Assembly (NCBI GenBank): GCA_035642715.1
Contig: DASQRW010000001.1
Coordinates: forward strand, 1 to 12,642
Direction of reading: 5' to 3'
Origin: JAJNBK01 sp035642715
GTDB lineage: Archaea > Thermoproteota > Nitrososphaeria > Nitrososphaerales > Nitrososphaeraceae
DNA: 12,642 bases
The notes beneath the pieces were generated by a model. That model was not told the origin of the DNA. It saw only the letters and a program-made list of their open reading frames with translations, and did no database searches. Positions 1 to 6,148 of the stretch are shown here, in pieces (the first letter of the stretch is position 1; the number at the start of each line of letters is the position of its first letter). A program made the translations under genes and the position numbers.

Positions 1-1
1 A

Positions 2-403
2 ATATCTGCACCTGCTGATCAAGTTTGGAACATTGTTTCAGATGTCGACGATGAGACAAAATATTGGCCTACATATAAAACTATCAAAAATATCAACAAG
101 ACAGATAACATAATTGAAAGAGAGGTCATAGTAAAAGCGGGCCCCAAGGATGCTAAAACTCATCAATTTGTGACTGTGAATCCAGAACAAATGTTAATAC
201 AAACAAATATCACGGAAGGACCTGTGACAGGAAGTAGAGTACTCTCACTGAGCCGTTCATCTGACATCAATGCCACAAAAATTGATGTGTTGTGGAATGT
301 GGATATGTCAGGAATTCCTGCCCTTGCAAGGGGTTTTGCAAAAGATAATTTTATGAAAACAACAGAAGAGGCACTTAACAGAATCGCACAAACAGTAGAA
401 TAA
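2..403 (+). CDS. SRPBCC/START-like (polyketide cyclase/dehydrase-like) protein, 5' end cut by window
   Basis: The reading frame is open from base 2 to a TAA at 401-403, so the gene begins outside the window. The first visible residues (ISAPADQVWNIVSDVDDETK) are the usual opening of the SRPBCC fold (first strand and helix), including the conserved 'P...VW..VSD' and the 'YWP' turn. The C-terminal helix (NFMKTTEEALNRIAQ) is also typical of this fold. About 133 residues are visible, close to the usual 140-150, so only around 5-15 residues are probably missing. Family members bind a hydrophobic ligand in a deep pocket, or act as cyclases or lipid/quinone carriers; the ligand cannot be read from the sequence. 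A GTG at 170 is internal and is not the start. The gene converges on the PPOX gene that ends at 563. Confidence 0.8.
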   Translation: MSAPADQVWNIVSDVDDETKYWPTYKTIKNINKTDNIIEREVIVKAGPKDAKTHQFVTVNPEQMLIQTNITEGPVTGSRVLSLSRSSDINATKIDVLWNVDMSGIPALARGFAKDNFMKTTEEALNRIAQTVE

Positions 404-428
404 TAGGATCAATCTCTGTCGCTTTTGC

Positions 429-435
429 TTTTTTT
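429..435 (+). terminator. T7 tract, probable terminator of the SRPBCC gene
   Basis: Seven T's lie 26 bases after the stop codon, preceded by a T4 run at 423-426. Archaeal RNA polymerase terminates at such T-rich tracts without needing a hairpin. Confidence 0.45.
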
Positions 436-562
436 GCAGTCAATTATCCTGAAACTTATGTTGGCATATCGATAGGAAGAGGGATCAAGCCTCAGATATA
501 TCTGTTAATTGTTTAGTTTAATAGCATATACCGATCAGATGGAGTGACCATATATCGGAATA

Positions 563-1057
563 CTAAAAAATTTCATTATGCTTTTTGACTTTACCATGGT
601 CCCATGTCGCATAGAATTTTGGTGTTATCTCTATTATGATAGCGTCTCCATTTCTAATACTATTTGTAATAGTATGCGACATATGATGTTCAATACTCCC
701 AAGATATTTGACTAGTATCTTTTCACTTATGGGCAGATTATAATTAACATCCTCAGAAATTCTTACTGTTCCTTTGCCACGAACTCCTTTGTATGGAATA
801 TTGTCATCGTCTATACAATAGTAGATGATGTTATTTCTTCTAAGGTTTTGGGTTTTCCTAGAGGCTTTTCCACTTTCTATGTAAATTTTGTCATTGTTAT
901 TGTCAAAATAATACCATGTAGGATGTAGGTTTGGTTCTCCTTTTTCATCTAAGGTCGAGATGTGAACATTCTTTTTACTATTAACCAAGAAATTCCTAGC
1001 TTCATCTTCCGTCATAGGACCACCAAATTCGGGTTCACTTGCATTAAGGATTTTCAT
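563..1057 (-). CDS. Pyridoxamine 5'-phosphate oxidase-related (PPOX) FMN/F420-binding split-barrel protein
   Basis: This 164-residue protein has the PPOX split-barrel layout. An N-terminal helix (TEDEARNFLVNSKK, about 16-29) is followed by the strand 'VHISTLDEKGEPNLHPTWY' with its hairpin after 'D.KGEP'. Next come 'DKIYIESGKASRKTQNLRRN' (about 56-75), the phosphate/flavin-contacting segment, and 'YKGVRGKGTVRI' (about 88-99). Related proteins bind FMN or F420 and reduce small molecules, or bind haem; substrate and cofactor cannot be told here. The ATG at 1055-1057 is supported by a TATA box about 25 bases upstream, which would give a leaderless mRNA. A second, only distantly similar PPOX gene lies at 8967-9419. 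It is separate from the broken SnoaL gene upstream. Confidence 0.82.
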   Translation of the reverse strand: MKILNASEPEFGGPMTEDEARNFLVNSKKNVHISTLDEKGEPNLHPTWYYFDNNNDKIYIESGKASRKTQNLRRNNIIYYCIDDDNIPYKGVRGKGTVRISEDVNYNLPISEKILVKYLGSIEHHMSHTITNSIRNGDAIIIEITPKFYATWDHGKVKKHNEIF

Positions 1058-1078
1058 AGCATGCTATCCCATTAATTG

Positions 1079-1088
1079 AAATATAAAG
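1079..1088 (-). promoter_or_regulatory. TATA box of the PPOX gene
   Basis: On the minus strand this reads CTTTATATTT, a good archaeal TATA element. It is centred about 26 bases upstream of the ATG at 1057, which predicts transcription starting at or next to the start codon. Confidence 0.55.
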
Positions 1089-1153
1089 AGATAATATCAG
1101 TCCTAATAGAACACTGCAATAGATACCTGAAGATATGATAACTTTTTGTAACC

Positions 1154-1603
1154 CTATTTCTTGTTCGCTTGTTCGAACGTAATTGTACCTGTTTGTTGCA
1201 GCAAATTTAGTTGATCTACTACATCCCAATGTTCTACAATTTTTTCATTCTCTATTCTATAGAGATCTGCAGATCTTATGTTTACTGGTTTGTTTGTTGG
1301 GGATCTTCCTTGAAATTCTCCTTTATGTGTTGTAATAAAATTAAGGAATACTACTACAAGGTTGTCTTCTGCAACTATGTGTTCTATGTTTACATGGATG
1401 TCAGGAAACGCTGTAAAGAACGGAGTTAATGATTCTTTGAATTGTTTGAATTCTTTATTTCCCTGTCCTGCTAAATATTTTTCAGTGGCTGATATGTCGT
1501 GATTATTGAAAACTTCTTCTACAAATGATTTAACAAGAGCCTTTTTTGTTGATAAAGATATATGGAATACATAAGTCTGCAGATAATTTATCTCTTGTAT
1601 TAC
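1154..1603 (-). pseudogene. Broken SnoaL-like ester cyclase gene without a usable start
   Basis: The minus frame is open from the TGA at 1604-1606 to a TAG at 1154-1156. It encodes a clear SnoaL-like ester-cyclase sequence: 'KKALVKSFVEEVFNNHD', then 'FTAFPDIHVNIEHIVAEDN', 'THKGEFQG.SPTNKPV', 'RSADLYRIENEKIVEHWDVV' and 'LNLLQQTG'. That order and spacing match the family (NTF2-like fold, about 140 residues). Two things are wrong. No ATG or GTG occurs in frame, and the only TTG lies near the 3' end. An ATG at 1570-1572 is out of frame and reaches a stop after 17 codons; a 2-base slip in the following TATATA would join it to the coding frame. The loop between 'ATEKYLAG' and 'QGNKEF' also seems shorter than usual, lacking the segment that often carries a 'V.H.P' motif. 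I infer an inactivated gene; an unusual start codon remains possible. Confidence 0.7.
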
Positions 1604-1802
1604 TCAAGGTATACATTTGGGACAATAATGTGCTTTCTAATAGGAACATGTATATATGATTGAGGAGGCGATTTGTAGGAGCATTTCCAATAGACTATCT
1701 AGGGGTATCATCGATCATAAGATCTTCTTTTTACTTATATCGCCTAGATTAATGGTATATAAGACGAATTTAGGTCAAATTTGTGGACGAAAATAATATA
1801 TA

Positions 1803-1816
1803 CTAAATATAAAAAC
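1803..1816 (+). promoter_or_regulatory. TATA box of the Rieske gene
   Basis: The sequence CTAAATATAAAAAC lies about 31-44 bases upstream of the ATG at 1847. It is the best TATA match in the region and predicts a leader of roughly ten bases. Confidence 0.45.
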
Positions 1817-1846
1817 AATAATATCCTTATAATTATCAGATAGACA

Positions 1847-2266
1847 ATGAGCAAGGCTGCTACTGCTGCTGAGGAATATGTAGAGGTTGCCAAAACAAAT
1901 GAAATTCCCAACAGACAAATGAAACATGTACAAGTAAAAGGAAAAGAAATACTAATTGCCAATATAGACGGAAAACTCTATGCATTAAATGATAGATGTG
2001 GTCATATGAATGCGTTACTTTCAATGGGTAATCTAGCAAATGATAATACCGTTACATGTCCTTTCCATGGAGCAAGATTTGATATTATTACTGGTAAGAA
2101 GGTCAAAGAACCTATACTGACACCTTCACAAGAAATGGAGCCACTACCAAAGACATGGCAAAAGTATATGGAATATGCAGGACAATTAATGGCTCATATT
2201 AAGACATATGATCAAGAAATCTATGAAATTAAAATTGAAGGAGATAGCATAAAGATAAAGATTTAG
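1847..2266 (+). CDS. Rieske-type [2Fe-2S] ferredoxin
   Basis: The 139-residue protein carries the two Rieske cluster-binding boxes: C51-G-H53 and C71-P-F-H74, with HGARFDI following directly. Two Cys and two His would coordinate a [2Fe-2S] cluster. No catalytic domain is attached and no membrane segment or signal peptide is visible, so this is a soluble small electron carrier. Proteins of this size usually serve an oxygenase or another oxidoreductase, but no partner gene is next to it. The C-terminal part (about 90-139, 'MEPLPKTWQKYMEYAGQLMAHIKTYDQ...') is longer than in minimal Rieske ferredoxins: a helical insert sits before the final strand 'YEIKIEGDSIKIKI'. The gene stands alone between the broken SnoaL gene and the convergent response regulator. 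Confidence 0.9.
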   Translation: MSKAATAAEEYVEVAKTNEIPNRQMKHVQVKGKEILIANIDGKLYALNDRCGHMNALLSMGNLANDNTVTCPFHGARFDIITGKKVKEPILTPSQEMEPLPKTWQKYMEYAGQLMAHIKTYDQEIYEIKIEGDSIKIKI

Positions 2267-2520
2267 TCAGTGTATTTTAGCTTAGTAAATATTTGTTTTT
2301 ATATTAAATATATATCCAAAAAAGTATACAATTAGATTCTTAATAAGCTAAGAAATATTAGAATATGATAAATACTATAATAAAATATTAAATTATAATA
2401 CAAAAATATGTAAATTCTACGGGTTTAGTGGTATGCAATACAGTAGTGTATGTAATCCACTCTTAGTTTGTGGACCGTTAATACAAGAGTATATCTTTCC
2501 CATGCGCACAGGATGTATTC
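2267..2520. other. AT-rich convergent intergenic region
   Basis: This lies between the Rieske gene and the minus-strand response regulator. It holds a weak T5 tract at 2296-2300 that may end the Rieske transcript. A small hairpin, ATACA-GTAG-TGTAT, lies within a wider AGTGG (2427-2431) / CCACT (2457-2461) inverted repeat. No ORF or RNA gene was recognised. Confidence 0.4.
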
Positions 2521-2895
2521 TTACTTCTTTAACATTTTGTTTATTTCTTTTATTAGGTCTTCATTACCTATTGGCTTTTGAATAAACAGATTTCTATCCA
2601 ATGCAGAGTACTCTTTCTTTCTGAATTCCTCATAATATAATTCACTTGCTGTAAGAAAACAGACTTTAGCGTTGTTGTCTTTCTTTTTTATTTCGTGATA
2701 TAATTCAAAACCATCCATCTTCGGCATTTTTATATCAATGATAATCAAATCATACGAACCTGGCTTGAATTTTGATAATGCTTCTTGGGGGTCATTAAAT
2801 GAATCGACTTTGTATCCATGATACTCCAAAGCCAAGGTAGAAACCTGAGTGAGATCAGGTTCATCGTCTACAACTAAAATTCTATTATTATCCAT
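2521..2895 (-). CDS. Single-domain response regulator (CheY-like receiver)
   Basis: The 124 residues are a complete receiver domain with nothing attached. The acidic pair D10-D11 binds Mg2+, D54 (in IIIDIKMPKMDG) is the phosphoacceptor, T82 (FLTAS) is the switch Thr, and K107 (IQKPI) is the conserved Lys in the K-P dipeptide. All catalytic residues are present, so it should accept phosphate from a histidine kinase. With no DNA-binding or output domain it must act by protein contact or as a phosphorelay intermediate. Its ATG (2893-2895) lies three bases after the stop of the kinase gene, so the two are almost certainly co-transcribed and co-translated, and the kinase is its likely partner. Confidence 0.93.
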   Translation of the reverse strand: MDNNRILVVDDEPDLTQVSTLALEYHGYKVDSFNDPQEALSKFKPGSYDLIIIDIKMPKMDGFELYHEIKKKDNNAKVCFLTASELYYEEFRKKEYSALDRNLFIQKPIGNEDLIKEINKMLKK

Positions 2896-2898
2896 AGG

Positions 2899-4695
2899 TT
2901 AATTATCTCCATTGGCTGTGTTTATGTCGCTGGCAGCAGGCAAACTAAATGTAATAGTAGCGCCACCACTCTTATCTTCGCTGACATCATTGTTTTCGGC
3001 CCATATCCTTCCACCATGAGCTTTAATAATACTTTTGCAAATAAACAACCCTAAACCAGTGCCTTGATACGACTTTGAAGCAAATTTAGAAAATAGCCTT
3101 GGAAAAATTTCACTATTTATCCCACTACCTGTATCGGTAACACTTACAATGACTTCTTTTCTCCCACCACCATTCTCCTCCTCGTTGTTATCATCATTCT
3201 TCTTTTCAAATAAATTAATAGATATTTTCCCTCGATCTGTAAACTTGATCGCATTACTTAACAGATTGGAGAGAACCTGAATTATACGATCTTTATCTGC
3301 TTCTACAAAAATAGGATTATTGTCATTATTATTGACTAATTCGATATTGCTATTTTTTGTCCTGTCTTTGTGCTCTTCTATGAGAGATGATATTACGTCA
3401 CAGATATTAAATCGCTCCTTGTTTAGTTTTAGTGTCTGACTTTCAATTCTTGTGACATCTAATATGTTAGCAACGAGTGTCTGGAGTCTTTTGGCATTTC
3501 TTTGTATTATTCCTATCAATTCATCTTTTCTTTCTGGATAATACTGCAACAACCCACTAGTTCCAAGAATGGCTTGAGTAGGTGTTTTCATCTCATGACT
3601 TGCTATATTGATAAATTCTCTTTGCATCTTATCATGAATCTGTAGTCGTTCATTTGCTTCCCTTAACTCTTCATACAATTTTGCTTGCTTCCACAAACCT
3701 TCAAAGATTGAAAGATATGATATAACTGTTGGTTCACTAGTAGAATAAGTAGACAATCCTATTGCTTCAATAAAGGTTTCTTTGGAATCATCTGTCTTTT
3801 CCATTACCAAAGATTCTCTTTTGTCAACAACTAGTATGGTAACTGTAGTCATCGCAGTTTCTTTAAACTGAATATTGCTACGTTGTACTTCAAAACCTTT
3901 CTTCTGGTTTTCTTGTTGCTCTCTTCTCACTGCTACAGATGCTATATTTTGCAGTATCTTTTCAACATCGTCGTTACTTGGAGTTATGATTCTAACATTT
4001 ACATTATATTCTGCCGCCGATTTCTTTAAAAGTTCTATTGCACCTATGCGCTCTTCACGAAGAAAGGCATTGATTGTAGGCAGCATCAGTAGTATTTCAC
4101 TTTTGGCTGATTTTATCATGTTTATGAATAATTCAAGTATTTTTTTTGGATTTTGGATTACCTGGATTATCTCTGTCTCTCCTAAGTCAATACCTTCTTC
4201 AATTTCTCTTATCTTTTGTTCTGCAGGTTTTGCTTTACTCCATAAAGTTTCAAACACATACTGCTGCTGATCAAGAATCGATCTAACATTGCTATATATT
4301 ACTTGTTGTAATAGAGCCGCTTCTTGCATTGTAGCTGAAGCCGTGTATCCTTTTTCACTTATTGCAAAATTTCCCTTAATTCCATCAAGGTGACGAAGTT
4401 CTGATATTTGCATTAATTCTTTACAATACTTAATATTGTCTTTTGTGATGTCTGTTACGAATCTTGACTTGACATTCCTTTTTTTAAGTTCATAAAGTCC
4501 TTTCTTAAACACTTCTACACCCATTGCTACAGATGGCCAAGTATAGTCTGCACAGATATTCATATGATCCTCTGCACTATACAAGAATCTGATTATTACC
4601 TCAGTAGTTTTCTCAAATCCATGCAGTACCTGAGTCTTCTCAGAATCGCTAGTAGGAGTATTGGTGGCTGGCAATAATATATATGATATCAACAA
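2899..4695 (-). CDS. Cytosolic sensor histidine kinase with duplicated sensor module
   Basis: The C-terminal half is a full kinase core. The HisKA domain has phosphoacceptor H367 (INIASHEMKTP). The HATPase_c domain has an N box N477-LLS-N481, G1 box D521-TGSG, F box (LFSKF, about 534-538) and G2 box G545-TGLGL. A hydrophilic DDNNEEENGGG insert lies at 501-511. No transmembrane segment is visible, so the signal is read inside the cell. The N-terminal ~350 residues form two similar modules, about 25-170 and 180-351. Each ends in a matching helix (FETLWSKAK at 148-156, FEGLWKQAK at 331-339) and resembles the PLD/TrmB-C-terminal-like sensors of archaeal kinases; this sensor assignment is tentative. 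A short coiled coil (about 339-358) leads into HisKA. No ATG precedes residue 45. TTG codons at 4693-4695, 4690-4692 and 4672-4674 are candidate starts, the last fitting a leaderless transcript. It precedes its response regulator by three bases. Confidence 0.9.
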   Translation of the reverse strand: MLISYILLPATNTPTSDSEKTQVLHGFEKTTEVIIRFLYSAEDHMNICADYTWPSVAMGVEVFKKGLYELKKRNVKSRFVTDITKDNIKYCKELMQISELRHLDGIKGNFAISEKGYTASATMQEAALLQQVIYSNVRSILDQQQYVFETLWSKAKPAEQKIREIEEGIDLGETEIIQVIQNPKKILELFINMIKSAKSEILLMLPTINAFLREERIGAIELLKKSAAEYNVNVRIITPSNDDVEKILQNIASVAVRREQQENQKKGFEVQRSNIQFKETAMTTVTILVVDKRESLVMEKTDDSKETFIEAIGLSTYSTSEPTVISYLSIFEGLWKQAKLYEELREANERLQIHDKMQREFINIASHEMKTPTQAILGTSGLLQYYPERKDELIGIIQRNAKRLQTLVANILDVTRIESQTLKLNKERFNICDVISSLIEEHKDRTKNSNIELVNNNDNNPIFVEADKDRIIQVLSNLLSNAIKFTDRGKISINLFEKKNDDNNEEENGGGRKEVIVSVTDTGSGINSEIFPRLFSKFASKSYQGTGLGLFICKSIIKAHGGRIWAENNDVSEDKSGGATITFSLPAASDINTANGDN

Positions 4696-4698
4696 TTC

Positions 4699-4708
4699 AT
4701 AATATAAA
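4699..4708 (-). promoter_or_regulatory. Candidate TATA box of the kinase/regulator operon
   Basis: The minus strand reads TTTATATTAT. It sits 25-35 bases upstream of the TTG at 4672-4674, so it fits a leaderless start at residue 8 of the long ORF better than the upstream TTGs. Confidence 0.4.
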
Positions 4709-4749
4709 AGGTGTTTTCCCCATGTTAGACGATTACTTCTTTCAGTTCA

Positions 4750-4977
4750 GGCTGGACTTTTGTCAATTTATCAATGAGGAGTTGTATATAACATGATAAG
4801 CAATTATCTAAATGTATAATGCACAGTGAGGAAAATTATGATAAAAAAACAGACATTCTTAAGATTGCTTAATGGGTATTATTCGAAAGGCATATGAACT
4901 AGACCCCCATAATAAGAGTCTGAATTTTACTCTTTAATATTCCCAAAGTCTAACCTTAATTAATTAAGTTTCAACTA
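4750..4977. other. Intergenic stretch, no gene recognised
   Basis: AT-rich sequence between the kinase promoter and a small plus-strand ORF at 4978. It contains TTAATTAATTAA (4956-4967) but no conserved RNA or coding signal that I could recognise. Confidence 0.3.
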
Positions 4978-5157
4978 ATGACTTCAGTGGGATTAGTGTT
5001 CCCTGATGCAGAAGGGCTCTTGTTTTTTCATTTTGGCTTTTCACTCACTGACGTTGAATGGATTAGCAGGATCCAAGACAGAATTGACAACCATGCGATG
5101 GAATACGGGATAGAATTAACTCTATTTTACAACTCACATTTGTTACAGTTATTATAA
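4978..5157 (+). CDS. Short hypothetical ORF (59 codons), possibly a gene remnant
   Basis: An ATG-started frame of 59 codons ends in TAA at 5155-5157. The predicted peptide begins MTSVGLVFPDAEG and has a hydrophobic middle (LLFFHFGFSL, about 14-23) and a charged helix-like stretch (DVEWISRIQDRIDN, about 25-38). It ends in MEYGIELTLFYNSHLL. I do not recognise a family. The last third overlaps a DNA element with 30 of 38 ungapped matches to 12392-12429, and the reading frame is kept there (EYGIELTLFYN against GYGTELTQIYH). This suggests it derives from coding sequence. It may be a true small protein or the tail of a lost gene. Confidence 0.3.
   Translation: MTSVGLVFPDAEGLLFFHFGFSLTDVEWISRIQDRIDNHAMEYGIELTLFYNSHLLQLL
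5096..5133 (+). repeat. Dispersed element, copy 1 (related to 12392-12429)
   Basis: Ungapped alignment to 12392-12429 gives 30 of 38 identical bases. Five of the eight differences are transitions. The core is GGGAYAGAATTRACTC. This copy lies inside the 59-codon ORF. Confidence 0.5.
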
Positions 5158-5178
5158 TGTCTTAAGTTTGGAGAGTAT

Positions 5179-5288
5179 GTGCGGAAAAATATTCCATACA
5201 GTGGGGAATAGCGTGCGAATTTCCGCATAATGTGTGGAAAAAGTGTGTGAAATTTTCTAATAACACCACTACTTATTGCGTGGAAAAA
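5179..5288 (+). repeat. Three iteron-like copies of GYGYGGAAAAA
   Basis: GTGCGGAAAAA (5179-5189), GTGTGGAAAAA (5232-5242) and GCGTGGAAAAA (5278-5288) lie in the same orientation with starts 53 and 46 bases apart. The first copy overlaps the outer arm of the nested hairpin, and the inverse TTTCCGC lies at 5220-5226. Regular tandem sites of this kind can be regulator-binding sites. There is no replication initiator gene nearby to argue for an origin. Confidence 0.45.
5180..5227 (+). other. Nested inverted repeat (possible structured RNA or protein-binding site)
   Basis: Outer arms TGCGGAAA (5180-5187) and TTTCCGCA (5220-5227) are perfectly complementary over 8 bases. Inside them TATTCC (5190-5195) pairs with GGAATA (5205-5210) over 6 bases around a 9-base loop. 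The two stems are separated by an asymmetric internal loop. There is no following T-run, so it is not an ordinary terminator. Its role is unknown: a transcribed structured leader or RNA, or a binding site. Confidence 0.45.
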
Positions 5289-5346
5289 CGTGTGGTAAGA
5301 CCCGTTGATATGATTTAGTAGATGTCATAGAATGAAATTGGAATAT

Positions 5347-5356
5347 ATTATATAAG
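5347..5356 (+). promoter_or_regulatory. TATA box upstream of the zinc-finger gene
   Basis: The sequence ATTATATAAG is a strong archaeal TATA element. Initiation about 25 bases downstream (near 5380) would give an unusually long leader of about 100 bases or more before the zinc-finger start. That leader would contain the repeated element at 5420-5466. Confidence 0.5.
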
Positions 5357-5418
5357 CGAATATTCGGTATTATTTGCCGCAGAGTATATTATCGTAACTC
5401 TCTTGCTAAAAATTTTAA

Positions 5419-5467
5419 TGGGTTCAGTGGATGTGAGACAGATTTGATTCAATTTTGTCGTCACCCA
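5419..5467 (+). repeat. Dispersed element, copy 2, just upstream of the zinc-finger start
   Basis: Matches 12386-12432 at 36 of about 48 aligned columns, starting GGGTTCRGTGG and continuing through GACAGAWTTGAYTCAA to CACCC. The ends are inverted: TGGGT (5419-5423) with ACCCA (5463-5467). The distance from CACCC to the next ATG is 20 bases here and 22 in the other copy. Confidence 0.6.
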
Positions 5468-5486
5468 GAATAAACTCTTAAAGCAA

Positions 5487-5735
5487 ATGATTACCATACA
5501 GCTACCAAACGCAATGGCTAACAGTAATCAGACATTTAGTTGCGAAACATGCAACTCAACATTCAATTCACGTGATGAATTAAAACAGCATAGTATTAAA
5601 GAACATGAATATACTACTACTACTAATGTCGGTAGTACTGGATTGACTTTTAGATGCGAAACATGTAATGCGGTATTTAATTCACATGAAGAGCTAAGGC
5701 AGCATAGTATTAAAGAACACGAAGATAAAAGATAA
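5487..5735 (+). CDS. Small two-finger C2H2 zinc-finger protein
   Basis: The 82-residue protein holds two C2H2 fingers, each C-X2-C-X12-H-X4-H. They run from F-S-CETC to the H of KEHE (about 18-41) and from F-R-CETC to the next KEHE (about 54-78), joined by a Thr-rich linker (YTTTTNVGSTGLT). The fingers are almost the same at protein and DNA level, so the gene arose by a recent internal duplication. In each, the Phe of CNxxF, the Leu of ELxQH and the two His are in the classical places. Two fingers suit DNA, RNA or protein binding; the target is unknown. Small C2H2 proteins are common in this archaeal group. A second start, M10 at 5514 (MANSNQTF), is just as plausible. A long leader with a TATA box at 5347 lies upstream. 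Confidence 0.85.
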   Translation: MITIQLPNAMANSNQTFSCETCNSTFNSRDELKQHSIKEHEYTTTTNVGSTGLTFRCETCNAVFNSHEELRQHSIKEHEDKR

Positions 5736-6148
5736 CTAGTATCACATTGCTATTATCTAGAGAGAGAAGAGTAAAATAATCAAACAGGCTCTTCAGAACC
5801 AATTATGAGAATAAGTAATAATTGAGCTATAACTGGGTCGATATTGAAGCTTGTTGCCAATGATAAGTATTTATGAAATTAAACAACAAGCAGACAAGAT
5901 TGGGAATAAAAATACTCATCCTTTTTTTTGTTTAATTTTTTGAATATTGCTTTTACTCTGTGGTAGATATTTTGATAACATCGATGAAAGTCTCTCTTGT
6001 TACTAGAAGAAATTACAATATCGATACTATCGAGTCTCTTTAATAAGTTATCGATTAATCTTTCAGAAAACGTCTAAAAACCAAAAATAATTGGCGATGC
6101 TATACTGGAACATAAACATAATAATCAGGAATCCAAAAAGTCGTTATT
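5736..6148. other. Intergenic region with T-rich tracts
   Basis: No convincing gene. T8 (5922-5929) and T6 (5936-5941) may end the zinc-finger transcript about 190 bases after its stop. A minus-strand frame from about 5880 to 6075 is open for around 64 codons but has no ATG, GTG or TTG and no recognisable family. Confidence 0.4.
5922..5941 (+). terminator. T-rich tracts, possible terminator
   Basis: T8 and T6 runs separated by GTTTAA, downstream of the zinc-finger gene and upstream of the next gene. Confidence 0.35.

Noticed and set aside
1211..1429. 72-codon plus-strand ORF
   Set aside because: It is antisense to the SnoaL-like coding frame, which shows clear family motifs; the plus peptide is a low-quality Cys/Tyr/Phe-rich shadow.
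1666..1745. AGGCGAT/ATCGCCT inverted repeat (1666-1672 and 1739-1745)
   Set aside because: Seven bases with a 66-base loop is not convincing as a structure or a binding site.
2421..2431. GGGTTTAGTGG as a fourth copy of the dispersed element
   Set aside because: Only the first 11 bases are similar (10 of 11 to 5420-5430); the rest does not align convincingly.
2401..2520. Possible tRNA or small RNA
   Set aside because: Inverted repeats are short and no T-loop (GGTTCRAATCC-like) sequence or acceptor stem can be found.
3875..4270. 131-codon plus-strand ORF within the kinase gene
   Set aside because: Antisense shadow of the histidine kinase sensor region, hydrophobic by codon reversal.
5078..5089. 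GACAGAATTGAC at 5078 as an extra copy of the element core
   Set aside because: A 12-base identity without flanking similarity is within chance expectation; only the ungapped 5096-5133 match was kept.
5160..5300. Replication origin
   Set aside because: The GYGYGGAAAAA copies are iteron-like, but there is no cdc6/orc1 gene and the archaeal origin box sequences are not matched.
5880..6075. Minus-strand frame open for about 64 codons
   Set aside because: No start codon, Lys/Asn/Ile-rich, and no family features; probably chance in A+T-rich DNA.
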